From Rubrobacter sp. (GTDB lineage: Bacteria > Actinomycetota > Rubrobacteria > Rubrobacterales > Rubrobacteraceae), in NCBI GenBank assembly GCA_013695335.1, contig JACDAR010000200.1, positions 1 through 12,368 of the forward strand: 12,368 nucleotides of DNA, read 5' to 3'. Shown here piece after piece: positions 1 to 7,189 of this stretch. The position numbers were made by a program, and so were the translations under genes. The notes under the pieces are model-generated. The model saw only the letters and a program-made list of their open reading frames with translations, was not told the DNA's origin and searched no databases. Numbering within the stretch: the first letter of the stretch is position 1; every line of letters starts with the position of its first letter.

Positions 1-176
1 GGAGTCTGGAGGTGGACCGAACACGCAGAGCCGGGTGGGGTGAGCTGGACGAGGCGGGTCTCGTCGTTGACCTTGAAGTCGATGTCCACCGTGAAACCGA
101 CCTTTCCGGCATAAAACTCTATTGCCCGATCCTGGTCCGTAACCGGAACGGTCACCACTTCGATCTTCCAGTCCAT
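1..176 (-). CDS. VOC family (glyoxalase/bleomycin-resistance fold) protein, C-terminus cut by window edge
   Basis: Only the first 58 residues are inside the window. The protein begins MDWKIEVVTVPVTDQDRA, followed by an IEFYAGKVGF helix and the tract RLVQLTPPGSACS-HL. The same pattern occurs in the complete VOC protein at 2049-2456 (VPVTDVDRAKSFYSEKVGF, RLVQLTPPGSACSIHL), so the two are paralogs. VOC proteins are beta-alpha-beta-beta-beta modules used by glyoxalases, dioxygenases and drug-binding resistance proteins; this subfamily has no settled substrate. The usual first metal-ligand position at the end of strand 1 is a hydrophobic residue, so classical glyoxalase I chemistry is not implied. 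The start is fixed by an AAGGAGG-type ribosome site a few bases upstream (about 181-188). It lies 48 bases after the RibD-C gene at 225-839 and is probably the last visible gene of the leftward operon. Confidence 0.85.
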   Translation of the reverse strand, partial: MDWKIEVVTVPVTDQDRAIEFYAGKVGFTVDIDFKVNDETRLVQLTPPGSACSVHLQT

Positions 177-224
177 AACGCTCCTCCTTTGCTCTTCAGG
201 TACGTTTTCGTCCCTGGTTTTACG

Positions 225-839
225 TTACGTCTCCCTGCGGCCAGCCTCATACCTGAGGAGCACGTTCCCCGAGTCATCCCAGGTGCGCGTGTCGATGAGA
301 CGAAGCGGGCTACCCGGCTGGGTGTCGAAGGTTGGCGTGCCCGCACCGATTACCACCGGGCTAACCATGAAGTGCAGTTCGTCGACGAGATCATGGGCCA
401 ACAAATCGTTCCAGAGGATGCGGCTGCCAAAGACCAGGATCTCCCTTCCCGGCTGCCGTTTGAGCTCGGAGATCCGGGCGTGGGCGTCACCCTGGCCGAT
501 GATGCGGGTGTTGTGCCAAGGCGCCGTATCTTCCGGGGTCAGGCTGTCGGACACGACAACCTTATCTATAGCGTTGTTCAGTCGGGATATCTCCCGCACG
601 ATGGGCGCAGCGTTCTCGTCATCAGCCACGGGCGGCCAGAAACTCTTGAATCCATCGTACGAGGCGCGCCCCAGCAACAGCGTGTCGGCAGCGCGAAGGC
701 GTTCGGCGTTGTACTCGTCGAAGCTCGCATCCTCCGGGTAAGCCTCGAAGCGGTAGTCGAACAGGGACATGACGTTCTTGCCCGGTCCCTCGTAGTAGCC
801 GTCCAGCGACATGGCGTTGCTGACGATCAGCCTGCGCAT
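225..839 (-). CDS. RibD C-terminal-domain reductase ('dihydrofolate reductase family' protein), 204 aa
   Basis: This is a stand-alone RibD-C fold protein, a family related to the NAD(P)H-dependent reductase half of RibD and distantly to FolA. Visible marks are MSLDGYYEG (residues 10-18), LLLGRASYDGF (54-64), a VVVS strand near 94-97, FGS (137-139) with the following helix, LVDEL (151-155) and PVVIGAG (161-167). There is no deaminase domain, so it is not a full riboflavin enzyme, and its substrate is unknown. The ATG at 839 is chosen because GAGGAG (846-851) lies six bases upstream and because paralogs start MRRL; a longer open frame to 869 would overlap the upstream gene and adds no family sequence. 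The ribosome site overlaps the stop of the gene at 850-1413, which suggests coupled translation. It is most like that neighbour. Confidence 0.9.
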   Translation of the reverse strand: MRRLIVSNAMSLDGYYEGPGKNVMSLFDYRFEAYPEDASFDEYNAERLRAADTLLLGRASYDGFKSFWPPVADDENAAPIVREISRLNNAIDKVVVSDSLTPEDTAPWHNTRIIGQGDAHARISELKRQPGREILVFGSRILWNDLLAHDLVDELHFMVSPVVIGAGTPTFDTQPGSPLRLIDTRTWDDSGNVLLRYEAGRRET

Positions 840-849
840 CACACTCTCC

Positions 850-1413
850 TCACCATGAATCCCGTTCAACTGAAGGCTGGTACATCAGTGAGACGACCCC
901 CGTGCCGAACGTTTTCGAGCCCACGAGCTCCAGCGATATCCGCTCTCCATCATCCTCGAAGAGGCGGCTCCCACGGCCAAGAACCACAGGATGCACCATG
1001 AGCTGAAGCTCGTCCAGAAGCCTGGCCTGTATCAGCGACCGGACCAGGGCGATGCTGCCCGTGGTCGTGATGTTCTTGCCAGGCTGATGTTTCAGCCAGG
1101 CTATCTCCTCCATGACATCGCCTTTGATCAGGGTCGAGTTATTCCACTCCAGCGGCTCCTCCAACGTGGTCGAGACAACGTACTTGCGCACGCTGTTTAT
1201 GTAGTCCACCGTCTGCGTGCCGCCCGGCTGATGGGGCCAGAAGGAGGCGAACTCCTCGTATGTATTCCTCCCAAGCAGCAATGCGTCGGACGCTTCCATC
1301 CCCGCGGCATTCTCCCTCTCCATCTCTTCGTCGGAGTAGGAGAACGCCCACTCTCCAGGCGACTGCGTGACACCATCCAGCGACACGAGCTCAAATGCGA
1401 TCAACCGTCTCAT
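850..1413 (-). CDS. RibD C-terminal-domain reductase ('dihydrofolate reductase family' protein), 187 aa
   Basis: A second RibD-C paralog. It has VSLDGVTQSPGEW (10-22), ALLLGRNTYEEFASFWP (44-60), a KYVVS strand (77-81), TTGS (117-120), LLDEL (132-136) and HPVVLGRG (141-148). These features match the nucleotide-binding core of NADPH-dependent RibD-C reductases. The start is supported by AAAGGAGG about five bases upstream. Only one base separates this ATG from the TGA of the gene at 1415-2017, so the ribosome site lies inside the end of that gene and translational coupling is likely. Substrate is unknown. The family is common in soil actinobacteria next to SRPBCC, YCII and VOC genes. By eye it resembles the 225-839 product more than the other two copies in this window. 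Confidence 0.9.
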   Translation of the reverse strand: MRRLIAFELVSLDGVTQSPGEWAFSYSDEEMERENAAGMEASDALLLGRNTYEEFASFWPHQPGGTQTVDYINSVRKYVVSTTLEEPLEWNNSTLIKGDVMEEIAWLKHQPGKNITTTGSIALVRSLIQARLLDELQLMVHPVVLGRGSRLFEDDGERISLELVGSKTFGTGVVSLMYQPSVERDSW

Positions 1414-1414
1414 G

Positions 1415-2017
1415 TCAGTCCTCCTTTACCACGCGAAACCGAAGGTGCGTGACCCCGGAACCTTCGATAACCCTGGTGCGTTCCAGCTCTATCTGTTCGG
1501 ATCCCAGACGGTCGAAGAATCGGATACCCTCTCCAAAAAGTACTGGCACCAAGTCAACGCCTATCGTGTCGATCAGCCCGGCCTTGATCGCCTGCTGCGC
1601 CACGTCCGCCCCGCCCACGCCCACGTCCCTGTCACCCGCTACCGCTTTCGCCTGTTCGATGGCACTCTCGATGCCATCCGTGACGAAGGTGAAAGGCGAT
1701 CCCTCATATACCCATTCCTGGGGGACCGTGTGGGTGACGACGAAGACCGGCACGTCCATCGGATGCCTCCCGCCCCACCCACGGGCTTGATCGAAGTGCC
1801 TGCGTCCCACCACCAACGCGCCCGTCTTTCCGTATGAGCTTCGAAGGAGCTCGGCACTGGCCGATGAGACCTTGAGCGTCATCCTGCCGCCAGGCGTTTC
1901 GTACTCGGTGTCACCGCCGAAGCACCAGTCGAAGAGCGGCCCGACGTTGCCTTCAGGGTCGGCGATGAAGCCGTCCAGCGACATCGAGAACCCCGTACCT
2001 ACCTTCCCCACGTTCAT
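1415..2017 (-). CDS. RibD C-terminal-domain reductase ('dihydrofolate reductase family' protein), 200 aa
   Basis: A third RibD-C paralog. It has FSMSLDGFIADPEGN (10-24), ALVVGRRHFDQARGWGG (67-83), VFVVTH (91-96), FVTDGIESAIEQAKAVAG (111-128), a VGGADVAQQ helix start (134-142) and DLVPVLFGEGIRFF (155-168). This is the FVVTH/DGIES subgroup, annotated in databases as dihydrofolate reductase family, with a predicted NADPH site and unknown substrate. It is strikingly close to the 2540-3124 product, with shared tracts FVTDGIES, EQAKAVAGD and LVPVLFG. The ATG at 2017 is chosen because AAGGGAG lies just upstream (about 2020-2026) and paralogs begin here. The open frame continues to 2152, but that extra part is Ser/Arg-rich, resembles nothing in the family and overlaps the VOC gene. 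It follows the VOC gene by 31 bases. Confidence 0.9.
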   Translation of the reverse strand: MNVGKVGTGFSMSLDGFIADPEGNVGPLFDWCFGGDTEYETPGGRMTLKVSSASAELLRSSYGKTGALVVGRRHFDQARGWGGRHPMDVPVFVVTHTVPQEWVYEGSPFTFVTDGIESAIEQAKAVAGDRDVGVGGADVAQQAIKAGLIDTIGVDLVPVLFGEGIRFFDRLGSEQIELERTRVIEGSGVTHLRFRVVKED

Positions 2018-2048
2018 GCTCCCTTCACGGTTTCTTCGCGCCGCTGCA

Positions 2049-2456
2049 TCAGTTGCGGCCGGGGCGCTCCTGCAAGACCCAGCCGTTCCCGTCCGGATCG
2101 CTGAAGAAGACGAACGAATTCCACTCTCCTCCTCGTCCCTCGGCCCAGACACCGTCTTCCATGTGCCGAACCGGGCTGGCGTCCACGCCCCGCTCGACCA
2201 GCTCGGCGCGGGCCGCTTCGATGTCGGAGACCATGAGCATCAAGCCCTTCAGCATGCCAGGCGGTATGTCGAGCGCGGGGTTGAGGTGGATCGAGCACGC
2301 CGATCCGGGCGGTGTCAACTGAACGAGGCGTATCCCGTCGCCGATAGGGGTGTCGAGGTCCACGACGAACCCGACTTTCTCGCTGTAGAAGCTCTTCGCC
2401 CGGTCTACGTCCGTGACGGGAACCGGAACCACTTCGAGTTGGAACTCCATGCTCAT
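2049..2456 (-). CDS. VOC family (glyoxalase/bleomycin-resistance fold) protein, 135 aa
   Basis: A complete single-domain VOC protein. It has strand 1 EVVPVPVTD (8-16), helix RAKSFYSEKVGF (19-30), RLVQLTPPGSACSIHL (43-58), a second-module strand GLMLMVSDIEAAR (71-83), and the C-terminal signature SFVFFSDPDGNGWVLQE (114-130). Only the last Glu (E130) of the classic His/Glu metal ligands is clearly kept; the strand-1 ligand position is Val or Pro. The role may therefore be binding rather than glyoxalase chemistry, which is inference. Two ATGs compete: 2456 has GGGAG four bases upstream, and 2450 has GAGG seven bases upstream. I keep the longer form. It lies 83 bases after the RibD-C gene at 2540-3124 and 31 bases before the next one. 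The truncated gene at 1-176 is its paralog. Confidence 0.9.
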   Translation of the reverse strand: MSMEFQLEVVPVPVTDVDRAKSFYSEKVGFVVDLDTPIGDGIRLVQLTPPGSACSIHLNPALDIPPGMLKGLMLMVSDIEAARAELVERGVDASPVRHMEDGVWAEGRGGEWNSFVFFSDPDGNGWVLQERPGRN

Positions 2457-2539
2457 CCCTCTCCCTTCGAGTTACTGGCTTTCGGTTTCTGTATTGGGCA
2501 TTGTCATTCATCTTCCACGAATGTTTGGCCGCTCCCGCC

Positions 2540-3124
2540 TCACTTGACCGTGCGAAACCTCATATGTATCGCTGCGGGGGTTTCGACCGTCTCGATGGTC
2601 TCAAGCTGGATATGCTCGCTGCCCAGGTGCTCGAATAGCCGGATGCCGCTGCCAAAGAGCACGGGTACGAGGTGGATCCGGATCTCATCGACCAGGCCAG
2701 CCGCGATGTACTGCTGGCCGATGCTCGCGCCGCCCATCACGCTAACGTCTTTGTCGCCAGCGACGGCCTTCGCCTGTTCGAGGGCGCTCTCGATGCCGTC
2801 GGTGACAAACGTATACACTCCTCCCTCCGGTGACCCCGACGGCGCGTCGTGGGTGACGACGAACACCGGATGCCGGGCGGAACCCGTTGGTCCGTCCGAT
2901 CCCCACCATGAGACCGAGGTGTCGTATGTTTCCCGACCTGCGATGGTCGCTCCCTCGTTTGCGATGGAATCTTCGAGGAGCTTGCGGTTGAGATCACCTT
3001 CGCCGCCCATCGCCCACGCGTGTAGCCGCTGCCCGCCATCGCCCATCGGCTCCTCCGGACGACGATTCGACGCGGCAATGAACCCGTCCAAAGACATGCT
3101 GATGTCGAAGACCACCTTGCTCAT
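2540..3124 (-). CDS. RibD C-terminal-domain reductase ('dihydrofolate reductase family' protein), 194 aa
   Basis: A fourth RibD-C paralog and the first of the four in transcription order. It has ISMSLDGFIAASN (8-20), ATIAGRETYDTS (59-70), HPVFVVTH (85-92), FVTDGIESALEQAKAVAGDKD (106-126), VMGGASIGQQYIAAGLVDEIRI (129-150) and HLVPVLFGSGIRLFEHLG (151-168). MGG(A/S) followed by a helix is the usual dinucleotide-contact region of this fold. The start is well supported by AAGGAGGT (3129-3136) immediately upstream. It is the closest relative, by eye, of the 1415-2017 product. Both are followed downstream by a VOC gene, although the other has two more RibD-C genes in between. Substrate is unknown; reduction of a xenobiotic or pteridine/flavin-like molecule is only a guess. 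Confidence 0.9.
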   Translation of the reverse strand: MSKVVFDISMSLDGFIAASNRRPEEPMGDGGQRLHAWAMGGEGDLNRKLLEDSIANEGATIAGRETYDTSVSWWGSDGPTGSARHPVFVVTHDAPSGSPEGGVYTFVTDGIESALEQAKAVAGDKDVSVMGGASIGQQYIAAGLVDEIRIHLVPVLFGSGIRLFEHLGSEHIQLETIETVETPAAIHMRFRTVK

Positions 3125-3179
3125 GCAGACCTCCTTCTATCCTGAGAACGAGTCACGAAATCTCGCTCCATCCTTCTGG

Positions 3180-4289
3180 CTAGCTTTCAGCTACGGCATT
3201 CGTCACGATGTCGGCGATCTTGCCTGCGGCGGTGAAGTCGGCGGTTAGCCTGTTCTTGGTCAAGGCCCACGAGATTCCGGTAGCGGTGTTGGCGCACGCG
3301 AAGCTCCCGCCAACGCCCCCGACGCCGAGCACGCTCCCCGAACCTTCGTCCGCCCCGATCCCGCCGACCGAGTAACCGAGCGCCCAGGTCGTCGGGAAAC
3401 CCATTATCTGATCCACGCCCGTGAACGTCCCGGCGGAGATCTCACGCAACCGCTCCGACGAGACGAGCCTCACCCCGTCCACCTCGTTCATCAGCGCCGC
3501 GTAGACGCGGGCTATTCCACGCGCGGTGACCTTGCCGCCTGCTGGGATGTCAGCCTTCAGGATGTCGGTGCGGTTGCCGAACTCGGCGGTCGGGGTCGTC
3601 GCCCGCGGCCCGAACTTGAAAAACGGCGCGTCGTCAGGCATCGAAGCGAGAAACTCCGCGCTGCCCTCTATGTCCTCCAGGTGGGCGAGCCTTCCATGCT
3701 CGGATTCCGGCATCCCGAAGTAGACCTCGTCCTCCACCCCGAGCGGCCCGGTCACCTCCTCGCGAAGCACCTGCGAGATCGGCTTGCCGGTGGCGCGGCG
3801 CACGATCTCCCCAGCGATGTATCCGAACGTATAGGCGTGGTATGCGATATTCGTGCCGGGCTCCCACCACGGCTCGGAGTCGGCGATGGCGGCGCACATC
3901 CCGTCCCAGTCACACAGGTCTTCCGGCGTCGTGTCGGCTGGTATCCCTGGCACACCGACCGTGTGATTCAGGACGTGCCGCACGGTAGCGGTTTCCTTGC
4001 CGTGGGCGCCGAATTCGGGCCACAGATCCACCACCGGCGTGTCGTATCCGAAGAGACCGTGCTCCACTAGCACGTGCGCCACGGTCGAGGTTGCACACTT
4101 GCCGACAGAGTAGGAGTAGAAAACCGTGTCCGACTCTACCAACCGTCCGGTCTCGGGATCTGCGGCGCCAGCGACGGCGTCGACCACCCGCTCTCCGTTC
4201 CGGTAAACGGCGGCCTGCAATCCCCGTTCTGTTCCCGATTCGACCAGGTTGTCTATTGTTTCCTGAATCTGCTGCTGAAGATCGTCCAC
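3180..4289 (-). CDS. Beta-lactamase-fold serine hydrolase (EstB / class C-like family), 369 aa, GTG start
   Basis: This is a serine hydrolase of the PF00144 beta-lactamase/transpeptidase fold. The nucleophile motif SxxK is at S61-V-G-K64. The second motif is WEPGTNIAYHAYTFGYIAGE, with Y150 as the likely general base. The third region is LGVGGVGGSF (321-330). Many EstB-type relatives carry His or Trp at the third-motif position (GHGG or WGG), whereas here it is Val323. There is no signal peptide, so the protein is probably cytoplasmic and more likely an esterase or amidase than a true beta-lactamase. The start is GTG at 4289, with AAGGGG a few bases upstream, 16 bases after the short-chain dehydrogenase gene. 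The downstream RibD-C gene starts 55 bases after its stop, with its own strong ribosome site. Confidence 0.9.
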   Translation of the reverse strand: MDDLQQQIQETIDNLVESGTERGLQAAVYRNGERVVDAVAGAADPETGRLVESDTVFYSYSVGKCATSTVAHVLVEHGLFGYDTPVVDLWPEFGAHGKETATVRHVLNHTVGVPGIPADTTPEDLCDWDGMCAAIADSEPWWEPGTNIAYHAYTFGYIAGEIVRRATGKPISQVLREEVTGPLGVEDEVYFGMPESEHGRLAHLEDIEGSAEFLASMPDDAPFFKFGPRATTPTAEFGNRTDILKADIPAGGKVTARGIARVYAALMNEVDGVRLVSSERLREISAGTFTGVDQIMGFPTTWALGYSVGGIGADEGSGSVLGVGGVGGSFACANTATGISWALTKNRLTADFTAAGKIADIVTNAVAES

Positions 4290-4305
4290 GATCTCGCCCC
4301 TTTTC

Positions 4306-5082
4306 CTAGTCTACGACCGTGCCGCTGGTCAGGTTGAACACGGTTCCCGTGGTCGCGCCCGCGAGGTCCGAGGCCAGAAACGCGGCCGCATTGCTGAAGT
4401 CGGCCAGCGTAGTTACCCGGCCAAGCAACGACCTTTCCTTGAGGAACGCTTCTATTTCGTCGGTCGATGCGGACCAGTCTTCGGTCGAAGCTCCCTCCCA
4501 GGACTCGGGGATGCCCTCGGTTCGCAGGCAGATGGCGCGGATTCCCTGTGGACCAAGCTCCGACGCGAGTTGCTTCGTCAATGCTTCGATTGCAGTTCCG
4601 GCGATCCCGAATCCGCCAACGTATGCGCCCGGCGCGAACGCGCGTACCGCAGAAGATGAGAGGGTGAGGATCACACCCGATCCCTGGAGGGCCATGCGCC
4701 GAGCCGCCGCCGTAGTCGTCAGAAAATTAGCTGCCAGGCCGGTCGAGATCGGACGCATGAAATCATCCCGTGACATGTCGGAAAGCGGGATCAACTGCAC
4801 GTCCTGGATAGAGATGGCGTTGAAGGAAACGTCGATGCTCCCTGCCTGCTCCACAATCTCACCGGCGTGATCGTCAACTGCCTGCCCATCGAGCGCATCG
4901 ACCGCTGCCACCTCGGCCCGGCCGCCTGCGCCTTCGATATCCGAGGCTACCTTTTCCAGCGTCTCGCGGGTGCGGCCTGCGAGGAATACCGTGGCCCCCT
5001 CTCGGGCGAAGGTCCTTGCGACCGCGCCGCCTATAGATCCTCCCGCGCCGTAGATCACAGCGTTCTTGTTCTCCAGAAGCAT
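4306..5082 (-). CDS. Atypical short-chain dehydrogenase/reductase (SDR) lacking the YxxxK pair, 258 aa
   Basis: The protein has a Rossmann fold with N-terminal VIYGAGGSIGGAVARTF (G-x-x-x-G-x-G type) and an AGRTRETLEKV segment after strand 2. A VSFNAIS tract sits where NNAG usually is, a serine cluster LTLSSS follows, and then a helix TAIEALTKQLASELGPQGIRAICL. Aligning that helix with normal SDRs puts Phe158 at the catalytic Tyr and Gly162 at the catalytic Lys, so the YxxxK pair is missing. A subgroup of actinobacterial SDR-like proteins shares this trait. It may bind nucleotide without oxidoreductase activity, or use another mechanism. The start is taken at 5082 because GGAGG (5089-5093) is six bases away. 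The ATG at 5088 directly abuts that site and would add two residues. The gene follows the alpha/beta hydrolase by about 12 bases. Confidence 0.88.
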   Translation of the reverse strand: MLLENKNAVIYGAGGSIGGAVARTFAREGATVFLAGRTRETLEKVASDIEGAGGRAEVAAVDALDGQAVDDHAGEIVEQAGSIDVSFNAISIQDVQLIPLSDMSRDDFMRPISTGLAANFLTTTAAARRMALQGSGVILTLSSSAVRAFAPGAYVGGFGIAGTAIEALTKQLASELGPQGIRAICLRTEGIPESWEGASTEDWSASTDEIEAFLKERSLLGRVTTLADFSNAAAFLASDLAGATTGTVFNLTSGTVVD

Positions 5083-5088
5083 GTTCAT

Positions 5089-5093
5089 CCTCC
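5089..5093 (-). promoter_or_regulatory. Ribosome-binding site that decides the SDR start
   Basis: On the minus strand GGAGG directly precedes one ATG (5088) and lies six bases before a second in-frame ATG (5082). The spacing favours the second. The site sits between the TAG of the hydrolase gene (5095-5097) and the SDR start, consistent with coupled translation in an operon. Confidence 0.6.
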
Positions 5094-5094
5094 C

Positions 5095-5667
5095 CTACAG
5101 CCTTCCGATATCGTCTGCTACTTCGGAAAGATCGTCGTTGAATTGATGCCCGCGTCCGTCGAACTCCCGGATGGTTGCCTGCGGGAGCCTCCCGGCGTAT
5201 CGTGCGAGGTGCGTGAACGAGACTATCTCGTCGTCGCGGCTGTGGTACAGGAACATCGGTGTGTCCTGCGGGAGCGACGCCGCGAATCCCTCCTGCAACT
5301 CGAACTCGGCGACCTCCCAGTCCATCGCTCCCCAGTATGGGGTTGCGATGAGGAACACACCGGCGATGGGATTATTCACGCGCTCCTCGAAGAGATGTTT
5401 GAGGAGGATCGATGCGCCGAGCGAATGTCCGACCAGGATCACCTCCCCATCCACAGTGGAGAGTTCGTGGGAGATCCTGGCGCTCCACGCTCCGTACTCG
5501 GGCGCTGCTCCATCCATCTCCGGATATCGCACTTCGAAGCCAGAACCAAGCGCATCCCGCAAACTACTGACGAGCTTGCCGTCAGCCTCGTACGCTTCCC
5601 CACCACCGCCGTGAATGAAGAGTACCTGTCTCTGGCTGCTGTCTTCTGGCCTCACGCCGCCTCGCAT
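5095..5667 (-). CDS. Small alpha/beta hydrolase (RBBP9/YdeN-like), 190 aa
   Basis: A compact serine hydrolase. It has VLFIHGGGG (15-23, oxyanion region), VILVGHSLGASILLKHL (76-92) with nucleophile S82 in GHSLG, FLIATP (105-110), and FLYHSRDDEIV (139-149) giving Asp145 or Asp146. GRGHQFND (171-178) supplies His174. The length and the short linkers fit the RBBP9/YdeN esterase group. No signal peptide or membrane segment is seen, so it is likely cytoplasmic. The ATG at 5667 overlaps the efflux gene by 16 bases but has no good ribosome site. A GTG at 5655 overlaps the efflux stop by four bases (GTGA) and has GAGG upstream, so the protein may really start four codons later. Substrate is unknown; an ester- or lactone-cleaving detoxification role is inferred from context. 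Confidence 0.88.
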   Translation of the reverse strand: MRGGVRPEDSSQRQVLFIHGGGGEAYEADGKLVSSLRDALGSGFEVRYPEMDGAAPEYGAWSARISHELSTVDGEVILVGHSLGASILLKHLFEERVNNPIAGVFLIATPYWGAMDWEVAEFELQEGFAASLPQDTPMFLYHSRDDEIVSFTHLARYAGRLPQATIREFDGRGHQFNDDLSEVADDIGRL

Positions 5668-7121
5668 TCAGCGGGGTCCACCTCGGACTCGGGTTCGGCC
5701 TGACGCTCGGGTTCGAGGACTATCAGGGCGATGGCTATTGCGACGCCGACGAGTATGGCCCCGATCCCGAAGGCGAGATGGTATCCACCCGTCAACGCCG
5801 TCACGGTAGGTTCGCCGGCCGAGATCATGGCCCCGCTGCGCGATGCCGAGAGGGTTGCGAGAACGGCCAGGCCGAGCGCGCCCCCGACCTGGGCTGTGGT
5901 GTTGATCAGACCCGATGCGAGCCCCGCGTCGCCCTGCGTCGCGCCCGACATGGCGAGCGTCATGAGCGAAGGGAAGCAGAGACCTGCCCCGGTCCCGAGG
6001 AGGACCATGGACGGGAGCACGTGGTAGACGTAGCTTCCATCCACCGGCGCAAGGGCGAACAGGGCGAGGCCGGCCAGAATCAGTGGGAGACCGGAAAGCA
6101 CCATCGTCCTCGCCCCGAAGCGCATGACGAGCCGATCCGTATAGCGAACCGAGAGGGTACCCATGATGACCGTGACGGGCAGGAACGCAAGCCCGGTCTG
6201 GAGAGCGTCATAGCCGAGGATTCGTTGCAGGTACAGCGCGCCGAGGAAGAACATCCCGAACATACCGGCGACGCTGAGAACCTGGATCAGGTTAGAACCC
6301 GTGACGTTGCGCGAACGAAAGATCCTCAGCGGCACGAGTGGGTTGCTCGCCGTTGCCTCACGAACGATGAAACCAACGAGCAGCGCGAGCGAGAGCGTGC
6401 CTAGCCCCAGCGTGAGGCCGGAGGTCCATCCGTACTCGGCTGCCGGATTGACTATCGTGTAGACACCGAGCATGAGCGAGCCTGTGATGAGGGCCGCGCC
6501 GGGTATATCCGCGCCATCGCCAAACCCGATGCCTTCGTCGGCTTCGATCAGGCGCCAGGCGAGCGCCGCCGTCACGATGCCGACCGGGACGTTCACGAAG
6601 AAGATCCAATGCCAGCTAATGGACTGCGTCAGAATCCCGCCGACGAGCAGCCCGACCGCCCCACCAGCGGAGGCGACGAACGCGAACACTCCGATAGCCT
6701 TCGCCTGCTCTCGCGGCTCGGAGAACATGGTGAAGATCATGCCGAGTATCACGGCCGAGGTCATCGCCCCGCCGACACCCTGCACGAACCGGGCCGCGAC
6801 CAGCATCACCTGGCCCTGGGCGAGCCCGCAAAGCAATGAAGCCACGGTAAACACCGCGAGACCGGCAAGAAAAATATCCCTGCGGGAGACGATATCCCCG
6901 AGCCTCCCGGCGAGCAGCAGCAGGCCGCCGAAGGAGATCATGTACGCGTTCACCACCCAGGCGAGGCTTGACTGCGTGAAGCCAAGGTCGCTCTGAATAG
7001 CAGGCAACGCCACGTTCACAACGGTGGCGTCAAGCACGATCATGAGCATCCCGACGCAAAGCACGTAAAGGGAAACCCAACGTTTCCTCCCAGCCACAAG
7101 CCCTGTATCCCCCTCGCCCAT
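5652..7121 (-). CDS. DHA2-family (EmrB/QacA-type, 14-TM) MFS drug efflux transporter, 489 aa
   Basis: This is a proton-coupled multidrug exporter of the inner membrane. It shows the DHA2 signature LDATVVNVALPAIQ in TM1 (about 30-43), motif A GRLGDIVSRR (72-81), and an ARFVQGVGGAM segment (110-120). About fourteen hydrophobic segments follow across the 489 residues, and the tail is Glu-rich. The ATG at 7121 is preferred because GGAGG (7128-7132) lies six bases upstream. An in-frame ATG at 7142 has AGGAG only three bases away and would give 496 residues. It is the first gene of the leftward set and is divergent from the HxlR regulator, a common arrangement for regulator-controlled pumps. The gene overlaps the downstream hydrolase. 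Substrates cannot be read from sequence; quinone-, dye- or antibiotic-type compounds are usual for the family. Confidence 0.92.
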   Translation of the reverse strand: MGEGDTGLVAGRKRWVSLYVLCVGMLMIVLDATVVNVALPAIQSDLGFTQSSLAWVVNAYMISFGGLLLLAGRLGDIVSRRDIFLAGLAVFTVASLLCGLAQGQVMLVAARFVQGVGGAMTSAVILGMIFTMFSEPREQAKAIGVFAFVASAGGAVGLLVGGILTQSISWHWIFFVNVPVGIVTAALAWRLIEADEGIGFGDGADIPGAALITGSLMLGVYTIVNPAAEYGWTSGLTLGLGTLSLALLVGFIVREATASNPLVPLRIFRSRNVTGSNLIQVLSVAGMFGMFFLGALYLQRILGYDALQTGLAFLPVTVIMGTLSVRYTDRLVMRFGARTMVLSGLPLILAGLALFALAPVDGSYVYHVLPSMVLLGTGAGLCFPSLMTLAMSGATQGDAGLASGLINTTAQVGGALGLAVLATLSASRSGAMISAGEPTVTALTGGYHLAFGIGAILVGVAIAIALIVLEPERQAEPESEVDPAECEAA

Positions 7122-7189
7122 GATGCCCCTCCACTCCGTCATATACTCCTACTCCATTCCACGAGGTTGCAGTATCTTTACCTGGTAGG

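Noticed and set aside
12..1001. A long plus-strand open frame of 329 codons
   Set aside because: It runs antisense to the VOC and two RibD-C genes, which have family motifs and ribosome sites. Its own translation shows no family pattern. Antisense open frames are common in GC-rich genes.
2018..2152. An N-terminal extension of the RibD-C gene at 1415-2017
   Set aside because: It is low-complexity Ser/Ala/Arg sequence that overlaps the VOC gene. The ATG at 2017 has a ribosome site and matches paralog starts.
225..3124. Antifolate resistance by extra FolA-type dihydrofolate reductases
   Set aside because: The four proteins are RibD-C type (SLDG, LxGRxxY, PVxxGxG) and lack FolA hallmarks, so dihydrofolate reduction cannot be assumed despite the database family name.
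1872..3248. A 458-codon plus-strand open frame
   Set aside because: It is antisense to two RibD-C genes and a VOC gene, is rich in Ser/Pro/Arg with no domain motif, and lacks a ribosome site. It is a codon-bias shadow.
3180..4289. A classical beta-lactamase conferring drug resistance
   Set aside because: There is no signal peptide, no KTG motif and a Val in the third motif. An EstB-like esterase or amidase is more likely.
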